A stretch of 64,000 nt of DNA from Pedobacter sp. Bi126 (GCF_918698245.1 NZ_CAKKMS010000002.1:62001-126000), one strand, 5' to 3'; shown: positions 9,757-20,147, counted from the stretch's first letter. Notes: generated by a model not told the origin, from the sequence alone. Translations and numbers: made by a program.

Positions 9757-9865
9757 AGAAAAAAACAAAATTTTTATATAAATCTAGATGATGAATTGCG
9801 TAAAAATGCGCAAATGGGACTTTTTTTTGCCCAAAATTCGGGTCATCTTAAAACAACTTTAAAAA

Positions 9866-11707
9866 ATGAAAGCAAAATTATTATGGTTGGTGGCGATATG
9901 TTTCTCCTTATCAGCTTTTGGCCAACAAGCTAAACATACGTTTAAGCTAGGAGAAACAGACTTTCTATTAGATGAAAAACCCTTTCAGATAATTTCTGGG
10001 GAGTTACATTATCCTCGTGTACCAAAAGAGGCCTGGCGGGCCCGTATGAAGATGGCCAAAGCAATGGGACTAAATACGATCGGTACTTATGTATTCTGGA
10101 ATCTGCACGAACCACAAAAAGGAAAATTCGATTTTTCGGGCAATAATAATATTGCCGAATTTGTGAAAATCGCCCAACAAGAAGGCCTTTGGGTTATCTT
10201 AAGACCAAGTCCTTACGTTTGTGCTGAATGGGAGTTCGGTGGTTATCCCTATTGGCTTCAGAACGAAAAAGGCCTTGTGGTGAGAAGTACCGAAAAACAA
10301 TATTTAGATGAGTATAAGAAGTATATTATTGAAGTAGGGAAACAGTTGGCACCATTGCAGATTAACCATGGTGGTAATATTATTATGGTACAGGTAGAGA
10401 ACGAATACGGCTCTTACGCTGCTGATAAAAATTACTTAGATATCAACAGAAAAATGTTTATCGAAGCAGGTTTTGATGGATTGCTTTATACCTGCGATCC
10501 GGCTGCAGATGTAAAAGATGGACATTTAGACGGATTACTGCCAGCCGTAAACGGAATCGATAATCCGGCAAAAATTAGGCAGTTGGTAAATGAGAACCAT
10601 AATGGAAAAGGCCCATATTTTATAGCTGAGTGGTATCCTGCATGGTTCGATTGGTGGGGAACACCTCATCACACCGTTCCGGCAGCGCAATACACCAAGA
10701 AGTTAGATTCTGTTTTAGCAGCGGGCATCTCGATCAATATGTACATGTTCCATGGCGGTACAACGCGCGATTTTATGAATGGGGCAAACTATAAAGATAT
10801 TTCACCTTACGAGCCACAAACCAGTAGTTATGATTACGATGCGCCTTTAAATGAGGCTGGAAACGCAACTGAAAAATTCAGGGCGTTTAGAAGTGTGATC
10901 GAAAAACATCTTCCAGCAGGACAGAGTTTACCGCCAATTCCAGCTGCTAAACCAAGTATCGCAATTGCGCCTTTTAAACTGGGAAGTAAAGTGGCTTTGT
11001 TTAATGCGCTGCCAAAAGCAGTGAAAAATAGCACACCTTTAACTTTCGAGGATCTTAGCCAGGATTATGGCTATGTACTTTACCGAACGACCATTAAGGG
11101 AGATAAAAAAGGCGAACTTCAGATTAAACAACTACGGGATTATGCACTGATTTTTATCAACCAGAAAAGGGCAGGAATTTTAGACCGTAGGTTAAACCAA
11201 AATACTTTGGCATTAACAATCCCGAAAGGCGAAGTACAACTCGATATTTTTGTAGAAAATATGGGCAGGGTAAACTTTGGAAAGTATCTGTTAGAAAACA
11301 AAAAAGGAATTACCGAACAGGTAACTTTCGATGGTACCGAAGTTAAAAACTGGTCGATGTACGGCTTCCCTTTTAATAATATTGCTGGTTATACTGCAAA
11401 GGCTGCTCCTTCAAAACAAAGTGGAAACGGACCAACATTACAAAAAGGATCTTTCCAGATTTCGAGAGTTGCGGATACTTATTTAGATATGACCGATTGG
11501 GGAAAAGGGGTAGTGTGGGTTAATGGACACAACCTAGGGAAATACTGGGCAATTGGTCCACAACAAACATTATATATCCCTCAAGAATGGTTAAAAAAAG
11601 GTAAGAATGATATCGCGGTTTTAGAACTGATTAAATCTGAGCAGAATATTTTAAAGGCAATTGATCAACCAATCTTAAATACAATAAAAAAATTAAACGT
11701 AGACTAA
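9866..11707 (+). CDS. Secreted GH35 beta-galactosidase
   Basis: The 613-residue protein has a signal peptide ending AFGQ (residue 20). The GH35 catalytic barrel spans about residues 30-350: FQIISGELHYPRVP, GLNTIGTYVFWNLHEP, RPSPYVCAEWEFGGYPYWL, VQVENEYGSY (E180 as acid/base) and FIAEWYPAWFDWWG (E255 as nucleophile). C-terminal jelly-roll domains include GVVWVNGHNLGKYW. Known members release terminal beta-linked galactose, here probably from galactan side chains. Length and domain order are normal. Its last codons contain the first AAACGT half of the conserved SusC1 upstream region, so coding and regulatory sequence overlap. No terminator is visible before SusC1. Confidence 0.96.
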   Translation: MKAKLLWLVAICFSLSAFGQQAKHTFKLGETDFLLDEKPFQIISGELHYPRVPKEAWRARMKMAKAMGLNTIGTYVFWNLHEPQKGKFDFSGNNNIAEFVKIAQQEGLWVILRPSPYVCAEWEFGGYPYWLQNEKGLVVRSTEKQYLDEYKKYIIEVGKQLAPLQINHGGNIIMVQVENEYGSYAADKNYLDINRKMFIEAGFDGLLYTCDPAADVKDGHLDGLLPAVNGIDNPAKIRQLVNENHNGKGPYFIAEWYPAWFDWWGTPHHTVPAAQYTKKLDSVLAAGISINMYMFHGGTTRDFMNGANYKDISPYEPQTSSYDYDAPLNEAGNATEKFRAFRSVIEKHLPAGQSLPPIPAAKPSIAIAPFKLGSKVALFNALPKAVKNSTPLTFEDLSQDYGYVLYRTTIKGDKKGELQIKQLRDYALIFINQKRAGILDRRLNQNTLALTIPKGEVQLDIFVENMGRVNFGKYLLENKKGITEQVTFDGTEVKNWSMYGFPFNNIAGYTAKAAPSKQSGNGPTLQKGSFQISRVADTYLDMTDWGKGVVWVNGHNLGKYWAIGPQQTLYIPQEWLKKGKNDIAVLELIKSEQNILKAIDQPILNTIKKLNVD

Positions 11708-11824
11708 ACGTTTAAAAATCTTCAAATAGGGGTTAAAAAGCCAAATTCTAACAAAAAGTAACAATTTAGCCCCTACTTATTACCGTATTACCCCTCACTC
11801 CACTAGTATTTTATGGTTACTTTG
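11693..11824 (+). promoter_or_regulatory. Composite SusC1 promoter region (conserved element, copy 1)
   Basis: TTAAACGT at 11693-11700 and TAAACGTTTAA at 11705-11715 have CG centres 11 bases apart. A 41-base box follows at 11757-11797: AACAATTTA, then CCCCTA (11770), TTATTACCGTATTA, and CCCCTCA (11791), giving a 21-base direct-repeat period. A -7-like TTACTTTG lies at 11817-11824. The same elements at nearly the same spacings occur before SusC2 and SusC4. Inference: the 41-base box binds the HTCS regulator and the AAACGT pair binds a second factor. Confidence 0.75.
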
Positions 11825-11959
11825 TTGTAATCAATCCATCCCCATTCATGCATAATTTCTATATCAGGTCTGATTAATATTTAATAAAATATTTTGATAG
11901 ACTACCCTTTTGAATTCCTCTCGCGGTTCAATTATTAACTAACCAAATAATCTTAAAAA

Positions 11960-14900
11960 ATGAAAAGAAAACTACTAGCCACATCTAAGTGTGCGGTAAT
12001 GTTTTTGTTTGCTTTAATCCTATCCTTAGGTAAATCAAACGATTCAATTGCACAAACTGCTCAAATCTCAATTTCTGGAAAAGTAAAAGATACTCAAGGT
12101 AACCCCATTCCAGGTGCCTCCATTAGTGTTAAGGGAACTACTCAGGTGGTGGCCAGCGATGCCAATGGAAATTTCAAAATATCAGCCCAAAAAGGAGAAA
12201 GTTTAGTGATTACTTTTGTCGGTTATGTAACCAATACCATATTGGTAGCTAATGACACGCAACTGAGCATCATCCTTGCAGAGGATAAGGATAAAAACTT
12301 ACAAGATGTAGTTGTAATAGGTTATGGTACGCAAAAACGTTCTGATGTTACCGGTTCGATTGTTTCTGTACCTAAAGCACGGTTGTCGCAATTACCTGTA
12401 ACAAATGTTCTTCAATCAATTGAAGGCGCAGTAGCAGGGGTAAATGTTAGCACTACATCATCTGTTCCCGGAAGTCAGCCGAATGCATTAATCAGAGGTC
12501 AGAATTCAATAAGCGCAACTACTGGGCCTTATGTGGTTGTGGATGGGGTGCCTTTGACCAAAACCGGTGGTTCATTAAATGACATTAACCCAAACGATAT
12601 TGCGTCTGTAGAGGTTCTGAAAGATGCGAGTGCTACCGCAATTTATGGTACCAATGGCTCAAATGGTGTTATCTTAATCACAACAAAAAGAGGTACAACG
12701 GGTAAACCGGTTATTCGTTACAGCGGTTATGCAGGTATCGATAATATTGCACATATTTTGCAGCCAGGAAGCGGTGCAGATTATGTTCAAAAATATGCTG
12801 ATATGCTTAAACAAACCGGCCAGGTACAACAAAGACCAGTTCCAAATATCGGTGAACTTCCTGCTTATAATGCCGGTACCACAACCGATTGGGTTAAAGA
12901 AGCAACCCAACAAGGGGTAATTCAGGATCATAATGTTAGTATTTCGGGCGGATCACAGGATGTTAAATATTTCATTTCAGGCGATTATCTTAATCAGAAA
13001 GGTGTAATTAAAGGTTATGATTTTAAACGTATAGGTTTGCGTTCTAACCTGGATGTTAATGTAACCAGTTTTTTAACTATAGGTACATCACTATTTTTAA
13101 CCAGTAATAACTTCGACGGTGGAAGGGCAAACTTGTTGTTAGCAACGGCGATGAGTCCTTATGGTCAGGAATATAATACAAATGGAACATATACAATTTA
13201 CCCGATGAGTCCGGAGCAATTGTACACGAATCCACTGTTAGGTTTAACAACTACTCAAATCAGAAGAACAACCAATATTAATGGAAATGGATATGCCGAA
13301 GTTAAGTTTCCCGGAGTGTTAACAGGCTTGAAATTTCGTTTAAACGCAGGTTATACTTATTTTCCGGAAAGAAGAGGAAGTTATATTGGCCGTTTAGCCA
13401 ATGATTTAAATGGTACCGCAAGTAGTTTCAATGCCTCTACAAACAGTTATACTATTGAAAATATCTTAAGTTATTCTAAAGATATTAAAAAGCACCACTT
13501 CGACTTTACGGCTTTATACAGTGCTCAGGAGCGTCAATACAGTTCTACTACAGCTGGTTCAGTTGGTTTTATCAATGATGAATTAGGCATGAATAATATG
13601 GGTGCCGGAGCTACACAAACCAGTGGATCTTACCGTGATAGATATGGATTGAACTCACAAATGGGTCGTTTGTTTTATTCATATGACAGCAAATACTTAC
13701 TGACTTTAACTGCACGTAGAGACGGTTCTTCAGTTTTCGGCGCAAATACAACCAAATACGGTGTTTTCCCTTCTGCTGCAATTGGCTGGAATATCATTAA
13801 CGAAGACTTTATGAAAAGCGCCAAGTTTTTCAATAACCTGAAACTAAGATTATCATACGGTAAAACAGGTAATGAGGCTGTAGATGTTAACAGAACCATA
13901 ACTACAGAAGGTTCTTTACGCTCTCCATTTAATGGGATAAGTACGATTGGTGTTGCTCCAAATAACTTAGGAAATGCATCATTACAATGGGAAACCACAA
14001 AAACGGCAAATATTGGCTTAGATTTCGGTATTCTTAACAACAGGATTAATGGTAGTATAGAAGCATATCAGAATAAAACATCAGGTCTTTTATTAAACAG
14101 AGCTTTACCCATTATAACGGGTTACTCAAGAGTGTTAGAAAATATTGGTAAAACAACGAATAAAGGTTTAGAGATCACTTTGAATACACAAAATATTGCT
14201 GGTAAAGATTTCCGTTGGGAAACCATGTTTGTTTTTGCGACTAACAAAAATAAAATTACCAATTTATATGGCGATGGAAAAGACGATTTAGGAAACAGAT
14301 GGTTTATAGGTAAGCCAATTAGAGTAGTGTATGATTATCAAATGACAGGTGTCTGGCAAACGGGAGAGGACGTTTCTAAACAAGACCCAACAGCAAAACC
14401 AGGAAGCCTGAAATTTGCTGATTTAACCAGCGACGGTAAAATTACGGCCGATGACAGAACGATTCTAGGTCAAATTGATCCAAAATGGACCGGTGGTTTA
14501 ACCAATACTTTCCACTACAAAAACATCAACCTGAGCATTTTCATTCAAACTGCTCAAGGGATGACCAGAAACAATACTGATCTGGGTTATGGTGATGAAA
14601 CCGGAAGAAGAAATACGCCTGCTGAAATTGGTTACTGGACGCCTGAAAACATGAGCCAAACCAGGCCAGCATTATCTTACAACAACACTTTGGGTTATGG
14701 CTATGCATCAGACGCAAGCTACACCAGAATTAAGGATGTGACGTTAAGTTATGTTTTCGCACAGTCAGTGTTAGATAAACTTCACCTCGGTAGTTTAACC
14801 GTATATGCAAGTGGTCGTAACCTGCACACTTTTACCAAATGGGTAGGCTGGGATCCAGAACAAACTACTTACAGTAGAGGATCAGGCGATGGCAATGCAA

Positions 14901-14986
14901 ATCAACAGGCATTTGCAGCAGACTGGACAAATAACTATCCTTTAACAAGAACTTTCGTATTGGGTTTAAATGTTTCATTACGTTAA
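11960..14986 (+). CDS. SusC-like TonB-dependent outer-membrane transporter (SusC1)
   Basis: The 1008-residue protein has a signal peptide ending near SIAQ (residue 32). A carboxypeptidase-D-like regulatory domain follows (about 35-110: ISGKVKDTQGNPIPGASISVKGT), then the junction DVVVIGYGTQKRSDVTG (116-132), the plug (LIRGQNSISATTGPYVVVDGVP, DIASVEVLKDASATAIYGTNGSNGVILITTKRG) and a C-terminal 22-strand barrel. Known SusC proteins import oligosaccharides across the outer membrane with energy from TonB, capped by the partner SusD lipoprotein. It starts about 135 bases after the -7-like element and is followed after 12 bases by SusD1. The signature is textbook; the glycan is inferred from the neighbouring enzymes. 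Confidence 0.97.
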   Translation: MKRKLLATSKCAVMFLFALILSLGKSNDSIAQTAQISISGKVKDTQGNPIPGASISVKGTTQVVASDANGNFKISAQKGESLVITFVGYVTNTILVANDTQLSIILAEDKDKNLQDVVVIGYGTQKRSDVTGSIVSVPKARLSQLPVTNVLQSIEGAVAGVNVSTTSSVPGSQPNALIRGQNSISATTGPYVVVDGVPLTKTGGSLNDINPNDIASVEVLKDASATAIYGTNGSNGVILITTKRGTTGKPVIRYSGYAGIDNIAHILQPGSGADYVQKYADMLKQTGQVQQRPVPNIGELPAYNAGTTTDWVKEATQQGVIQDHNVSISGGSQDVKYFISGDYLNQKGVIKGYDFKRIGLRSNLDVNVTSFLTIGTSLFLTSNNFDGGRANLLLATAMSPYGQEYNTNGTYTIYPMSPEQLYTNPLLGLTTTQIRRTTNINGNGYAEVKFPGVLTGLKFRLNAGYTYFPERRGSYIGRLANDLNGTASSFNASTNSYTIENILSYSKDIKKHHFDFTALYSAQERQYSSTTAGSVGFINDELGMNNMGAGATQTSGSYRDRYGLNSQMGRLFYSYDSKYLLTLTARRDGSSVFGANTTKYGVFPSAAIGWNIINEDFMKSAKFFNNLKLRLSYGKTGNEAVDVNRTITTEGSLRSPFNGISTIGVAPNNLGNASLQWETTKTANIGLDFGILNNRINGSIEAYQNKTSGLLLNRALPIITGYSRVLENIGKTTNKGLEITLNTQNIAGKDFRWETMFVFATNKNKITNLYGDGKDDLGNRWFIGKPIRVVYDYQMTGVWQTGEDVSKQDPTAKPGSLKFADLTSDGKITADDRTILGQIDPKWTGGLTNTFHYKNINLSIFIQTAQGMTRNNTDLGYGDETGRRNTPAEIGYWTPENMSQTRPALSYNNTLGYGYASDASYTRIKDVTLSYVFAQSVLDKLHLGSLTVYASGRNLHTFTKWVGWDPEQTTYSRGSGDGNANQQAFAADWTNNYPLTRTFVLGLNVSLR

Positions 14987-14998
14987 TTTACAATCATC

Positions 14999-16624
14999 AT
15001 GAAAAAATATATAACCATAATTGCATCATTATCAGTGCTATTTGTTGCATTTTCATCCTGCAAAAAAGCATTTTTAGATGAGAAACCATTTTCATCATAT
15101 ACACCATTAACGCTCACCGATTCACTTGGATTCGAAGCCTCGTTAATTGGTTTGTATAACCATACAAGTACAATTTTTTCCTGGGCTGATCAGCAGGGCT
15201 GGCCAAGCGTTTGGCAGGTTGGAACTGATGTTGCAAATGCAACCAATAACCAGCAAGGTGTAGAAATTCCTTACTATAATTATGCTACGCTAACCTCTAC
15301 TGATGGTGGTGCAGCCCGCATGTGGAATAGAGACTACATCATGGTAAACTTAACTAACATTATTGTAGATGGTATTGAAAACCCAAGTGTAACTAGCTTA
15401 AGTGCAAAAGGTAAAAGCCTGGTAAGCGCCGAAGCTAAATTTTTCAGGGCTTATGCTTACAACAACTTAGCAACTTTGTTTGGTGGTGTGCCATTGATTA
15501 CACATGCATTAGCAGGGCCAAAAATAGATTTTGTAAGGGCACCTATAGCTGATGTAAATAATTTAATCGTTTCAGATTTAGTGTATGCTGCGGCAAACCT
15601 TCCTGATATTGAATCAGTTAAAACCAATTCCAAAGGCAAAATGTATGGCAGGGCAAACAAATTTATGGCTATGCAACTTCTTGCTGAAGTTTATCTCCGG
15701 ATCGGGAAACCTGATTTAGCAGAGCAACAGGCACAGGCGATTATCAGTAGCGGAAAATTTAGCCTTATCAGAAGCCGTTATGGTGTTAAAACTGGCCAGC
15801 CAGGAGATTATTATTCAGATATGTTCCAATATGGCAATGAAAGAAGAGTTCAGGGCAATACAGAGGCTATTTGGGTGTTAGAGCAAGAAAATCCAACTGC
15901 GGTAGTTGGTGGTATCACCGATAATCCACAGCAAAGAAGGGTATGGGGAGCTGCTTATTACAACATTGCAGGAATGGCTTTGGCCGATTCGTTAGGCGGG
16001 CGTTCAATTGGTAGGTTGCGCTTAAGCAACTGGGTACTTTATGGTTTGTATAAAGGTAACGATATCAGGAACTCTCAATACAACATCCGTAGAAGATATT
16101 ATTACAACGACCCGAATCCTATATATGCTGCAAGATATGGCAAACCGGTTCCTTTTACCGGTCCTGATACGTTAGTCAATATTTGCCCAAGTACAACCAA
16201 ATGGGGCGCTTTTGATCCTAATGATACTTTTGGTTATGCGATGATCAAAGATTTTATTTTGATGCGCTTGGGCGAAACTTACCTTCTTTTAGCTGAAGCT
16301 CAGGTTGCTCAAGGTAAAACAGCTGAAGCTGCCACAACCATAAATGTACTTAGAACAAGGGCAAATGCGGCTCAGGTTAGCGCAGCTGAAATGACTAAAG
16401 ATTTTATTCTTGATGAAAGAGCCAGAGAGTTGATTGGCGAAGAAAATAGGAGGATGACGCTGATGAGAACCGGAACTTTAGTAGAACGTACACTTCGTTT
16501 AAACGCGAACGATGCATCAAAACCGATTACAGGTTTAACGACAAAAAATTTGTTATTGCCAATTCCTTTAAGTGAAATACAATTAAACAAGGACGCGGTG
16601 TTGACTCAAAACCCAGGCTATTAA
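14999..16624 (+). CDS. SusD-like surface glycan-binding lipoprotein (SusD1)
   Basis: The 541-residue protein has a lipobox AFSSC at about residue 21. It has the helical TPR-like fold of SusD: AEAKFFRAYAYNNLATLFGGVPLIT, then the C-terminal RagB/SusD segment FILMRLGETYLLLAEAQVAQGKTAEAATTINVLRTRAN, LDERARELIGEENRR, and the ending LLPIPLSEIQLN...LTQNPGY. The partner is SusC1, 12 bases upstream. Known function is to bind glycan at the surface and act as the lid on SusC. A terminator follows at 16650-16690. Confidence 0.97.
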   Translation: MKKYITIIASLSVLFVAFSSCKKAFLDEKPFSSYTPLTLTDSLGFEASLIGLYNHTSTIFSWADQQGWPSVWQVGTDVANATNNQQGVEIPYYNYATLTSTDGGAARMWNRDYIMVNLTNIIVDGIENPSVTSLSAKGKSLVSAEAKFFRAYAYNNLATLFGGVPLITHALAGPKIDFVRAPIADVNNLIVSDLVYAAANLPDIESVKTNSKGKMYGRANKFMAMQLLAEVYLRIGKPDLAEQQAQAIISSGKFSLIRSRYGVKTGQPGDYYSDMFQYGNERRVQGNTEAIWVLEQENPTAVVGGITDNPQQRRVWGAAYYNIAGMALADSLGGRSIGRLRLSNWVLYGLYKGNDIRNSQYNIRRRYYYNDPNPIYAARYGKPVPFTGPDTLVNICPSTTKWGAFDPNDTFGYAMIKDFILMRLGETYLLLAEAQVAQGKTAEAATTINVLRTRANAAQVSAAEMTKDFILDERARELIGEENRRMTLMRTGTLVERTLRLNANDASKPITGLTTKNLLLPIPLSEIQLNKDAVLTQNPGY

Positions 16625-16649
16625 ATCATCCGGGTTACCTAAATAATTC

Positions 16650-16690
16650 ACTCTCCGGATCTTGCTGTAAAGAAAGGTTCGGGGAGTTTT
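16650..16690 (+). terminator. Rho-independent terminator after SusD1
   Basis: Arms 16650-16663 and 16674-16687 form a 14-bp stem with three G-U pairs and a 10-base loop. A short T run follows. It begins 25 bases after the SusD1 stop and closes the SusC1-SusD1 unit. It opens the 453-base gap before SusC2, whose remainder holds the SusC2 promoter region and its leader. Confidence 0.75.
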
Positions 16691-16783
16691 TGTTCCCATC
16701 CGGTTTTAAGCAAGGTAACCGGTTAATCTGTTAAATCAATATCCCTTTAAGAAGATGGATTATCGAATCTTTCTTCTCTAAAG

Positions 16784-16916
16784 TTAAACGTTTATTTAAC
16801 GTTTAATTTCTAGCCAAAAAGCGAAAAAACAGCATAAAAGGCCTAAAAGTAACAATTTAACCCCTATTTATTACCGTATTACCCCTCAGTTGAGGGGTAA
16901 TTTAATGGTTACTTTG
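16784..16916 (+). promoter_or_regulatory. Composite SusC2 promoter region (conserved element, copy 2)
   Basis: TTAAACGTTTA at 16784-16794 and TTTAACGTTTAA at 16795-16806 have CG centres 11 bases apart. The 41-base box is at 16848-16888, with CCCCTA at 16861 and CCCCTC at 16882 (21-base period). The -7-like TTACTTTG is at 16909-16916. Here alone the second half is also part of a perfect inverted repeat: TTACCCCTCA (16879-16888) and TGAGGGGTAA (16891-16900), separated by two bases. Confidence 0.75.
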
Positions 16917-17077
16917 TTAGACCAAGTAACAAACAAATAAGATATGAGCAAAAAACGACATTTTATTTAACATCTTTCCCTACAAATTGAAAAGCATTTA
17001 ACTAATACTTTTTTTAAATAACCATTAAATAAACCCGCTCACCTGAGCAGAATTTTTTAAACCAAACATCCCTTAGT

Positions 17078-20000
17078 ATGCAAAAAAAATTACTACTGAA
17101 ATTTTCGGTTGTGTTTTTATTGCTGTTTAAAATCATCCCGGTGCACGCTTCTAACGAGGCTAAATCTGCCCTGAATTTTAAGCAGAATATTGATACACTG
17201 CAAAAGGCTCCATCCCTCTACCTAGTTGATGAAAATCAGCTCCCCCTTGTAGGCGCTAAGCTTGTTAACACGAAAAATAAAACCAGTGCCATTACCGATC
17301 TCAACGGTATTGCTGAGTTAAGCTATGGTACTGGCGATCTGATTGAAGTTTATGCTTCAAACGCATTGGTGCTAAAACTTGAGATCAGGAAAAACCAGAA
17401 TGTGATTATGGTGAGCAGCAAAAATCCAGGCGTTGCAGCATTAAAACCAGTTAGAATACTCTATGATCAAACGGTTAAACAATCGTTATCTACCATGGCA
17501 ACTGATGCTGTTTATACAACAGATTTAACCAAAACTCCTGTAACTTCTATAAAATCGGCCATTACCGGACGTTTAGCTGGTTTATATACCAATCAAAATT
17601 CGGGCAGGTTAGGCTCCGAAGGCCGGACTGATGGAACCGCTTCATTACTTTCACTTGGATCATTAGGTTCTGATGCAGTCACAATGTCGCTAAGAGGACA
17701 AAATCCTGTAATTATTGTCGACGGTATACCAAGGCAACTCACCATTTTTAATATGGAAGAGATCGAGTCGATTACGGTTTTAAAAGATGCTGTTTCAACG
17801 GCAATGTTAGGTGTAAAAGGAGCAAGTGGTGCAATTTTAATTACGACCAGAAGGGGATCTAAGGCAAAGCAAACCATTTCATTTACTGCGCAAACTGCAT
17901 TTCAAAAATCACTTAAACTCCCACAGAACTTAAGTTCATTTCAATATGCCAGTTTATACAACGAGGCTAGGGTGAATGATGGCCTAACACCAATTTATAC
18001 AGCAGCAGACCTACAGGCTTACCAAACCGGAAGCGACCCACAAGGCCACCCCGATGTAAACTGGAAAGATTTGGTAACTAAACCCACTTCGCGTTTCAAT
18101 CATTATACCTTAAATGTATCGGGAGGTAATGATTTTGGAAAATACTTTGTCGCTGTTGAGCATGTAGATCAAAATGGACTTTTCAGGACTTCAGATCTTA
18201 ATACTTACAATACCGACAACGATTACAAAAGTTATGTCATCCGTTCTAATGTAGATCTGCAGATTAACAAGAAACTATCAGCAGGGATTAATCTGATGGG
18301 GCGTTTAATCAATGGAAACGAACCTGGTTATGGTTCGCAATCAATATTGGGTTCCATTTATAGTACACCGAGCAATGCCTACCCAATTTATAATCCAAAT
18401 GGAAGCTTTGCTACCACTTCAACTTATCAGAACAACGTTTATGCCCAAGCTATTTCATCAGGTTATATCGGAACATATAAAAGAGATGTATCGGCCGATT
18501 TATTCTTGAAAAGAACATTTGATGAAATTACAAAAGGACTTTGGCTAAAAGCTAAGGCTTCAATTTATGCAACATTGTCTGAGAATACCTATAGAAATAA
18601 ATCGTTCGCCAGTTTTTTCTATAATCCAACTACCAAAGTCTATACGCAATATGGTAGCATTGGTACACAAAACAATTATACAGGCATTAATTACCAGGGG
18701 CACTCAGATTATGAGGAGCTAACACTTGGTTACGACCGCAATTTTAACAAACATGGTGTAAGTGCAGTTTTACTCGCCAACCACGATAATTCATTTACAG
18801 GTTCAGATCTTCCTTATACGGTACAAGGGATTTCGGGAAAGGCATCGTTTAATTTCGATGAGAAATATGTTGCTGATGTGGCTTTTGGATACAATGGATC
18901 AAATTATTATCCGCCATCAGGCGATTATAAATATGGATTTTTTCCTGCCGTGGCTTTAGCCTGGAACATCAATAAAGAAAATTTTTTAAACGATACTAAA
19001 TGGTTAAGTGGCTTAAAACTGTATGGTTCTTACGGTAAAACCGGAAACGATAATCCTGGCTACTTCGTTTACATTCAAAGGTATTTTGATGGAACAGCTA
19101 CTTATTTTGGTTCTACTCCAGGTTCTAATACCAGTATTTATGAACAGCCTTTAGCCAATCCTAATATTACATGGGAAAAAGCAAATAAATTTAATATAGG
19201 CTTACAGGGTGCGGTTTTAGATAACAAGTTGAGTTTTACTGTCGAATATTATCGTAATAAATATTACGACCTGTTGATGCAGAGAGGTAAAAACTCTGCG
19301 CTTATCGGACAGAACTACCCATTAGAAAACATTGGCCAGAGCAGATATACCGGTTGGGATTTCAAACTGAATTTCCAGCAAACGGTGAATGATTTTAGCT
19401 ATTATGTTGCCGCTACAGGTGGATTGCAACAATCGAAAGTGCTCTATCAAAATGAGGTAAACCAACCTTTCCCTTGGATGGCCAGAACCGGACAGGCCGT
19501 TGGCCAGCGCTTTGGATACATTGCTGACGGCTTATTTCAAAATAACGCTGAAGTAAATAGTAGTGCCAAATTGGAAGGATACACCGCACAGCCTGGTGAT
19601 ATTAAATACCGCGACCTGAATGGAGATGGAATCATCAATCAGTTGGATCAAACAGCAATCGGTAATGCAAAACCATTGTTTTACTATGGCTTAAATTTAG
19701 GCTTTCAATTTAAAGGATTCGATTTTAGTGCGTTGATACAAGGGGCAATGAACCGCACCATTTACCTGAACGGAAATACAGAGTGGGCCTTTCAAAACAA
19801 CGGTTTTGGACAGGCTTGGGAACAAAATCTCGACCGTTGGACTCCTCAAACAGCAGCTACCGCTACTATGCCCAGATTATCGATTGGTACAAACATCAAT
19901 AACGAAGCTGCCTCTACTTTCTGGCAGCACTCGGGCAATTACGTACGCTTAAAAAATGTTGAGGTAGGTTACACGATACCGGACTATTGGACCAAGAAAA

Positions 20001-20143
20001 TTGGTTTACAGAGCATCAGGGTATTTGGCAATGCTACCAATTTGCTAACACTAGCCGCTTACGATCGCGTAGATCCGGAGGTGTATAATGGCAACTATCC
20101 AATCCAGCGATCGATCAACATGGGTATCAACATTAAACTTTAA
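17078..20143 (+). CDS. SusC-like TonB-dependent transporter with atypical N-terminus (SusC2)
   Basis: The 1021-residue protein has a signal peptide ending near HASNE (residue 25). A carboxypeptidase-D-like domain lies at about 45-112 (LYLVDENQLPLVGAKLVNTK). The usual VVVIGYGxQKK junction is absent; the equivalent stretch reads ALKPVRILYDQTVKQSLSTM (121-140). The plug (ITGRLAGLYT, LRGQNPVIIVDGIPRQ, ESITVLKDAVSTAMLGVKGASGAILITTRRG) and the barrel are normal. The canonical junction includes part of the TonB-contact region in many SusC proteins, so coupling may differ here. SusD2 follows after 4 bases. It heads a C-D-C-D operon with SusC3-SusD3. Confidence 0.94.
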   Translation: MQKKLLLKFSVVFLLLFKIIPVHASNEAKSALNFKQNIDTLQKAPSLYLVDENQLPLVGAKLVNTKNKTSAITDLNGIAELSYGTGDLIEVYASNALVLKLEIRKNQNVIMVSSKNPGVAALKPVRILYDQTVKQSLSTMATDAVYTTDLTKTPVTSIKSAITGRLAGLYTNQNSGRLGSEGRTDGTASLLSLGSLGSDAVTMSLRGQNPVIIVDGIPRQLTIFNMEEIESITVLKDAVSTAMLGVKGASGAILITTRRGSKAKQTISFTAQTAFQKSLKLPQNLSSFQYASLYNEARVNDGLTPIYTAADLQAYQTGSDPQGHPDVNWKDLVTKPTSRFNHYTLNVSGGNDFGKYFVAVEHVDQNGLFRTSDLNTYNTDNDYKSYVIRSNVDLQINKKLSAGINLMGRLINGNEPGYGSQSILGSIYSTPSNAYPIYNPNGSFATTSTYQNNVYAQAISSGYIGTYKRDVSADLFLKRTFDEITKGLWLKAKASIYATLSENTYRNKSFASFFYNPTTKVYTQYGSIGTQNNYTGINYQGHSDYEELTLGYDRNFNKHGVSAVLLANHDNSFTGSDLPYTVQGISGKASFNFDEKYVADVAFGYNGSNYYPPSGDYKYGFFPAVALAWNINKENFLNDTKWLSGLKLYGSYGKTGNDNPGYFVYIQRYFDGTATYFGSTPGSNTSIYEQPLANPNITWEKANKFNIGLQGAVLDNKLSFTVEYYRNKYYDLLMQRGKNSALIGQNYPLENIGQSRYTGWDFKLNFQQTVNDFSYYVAATGGLQQSKVLYQNEVNQPFPWMARTGQAVGQRFGYIADGLFQNNAEVNSSAKLEGYTAQPGDIKYRDLNGDGIINQLDQTAIGNAKPLFYYGLNLGFQFKGFDFSALIQGAMNRTIYLNGNTEWAFQNNGFGQAWEQNLDRWTPQTAATATMPRLSIGTNINNEAASTFWQHSGNYVRLKNVEVGYTIPDYWTKKIGLQSIRVFGNATNLLTLAAYDRVDPEVYNGNYPIQRSINMGINIKL

Positions 20144-20147
20144 TCAC

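Noticed and set aside
16633..16639. GGGTTAC after SusD1 as another sigma motif
   Set aside because: No YATTAA element lies 16-17 bases downstream and it is next to a terminator, not a gene start.
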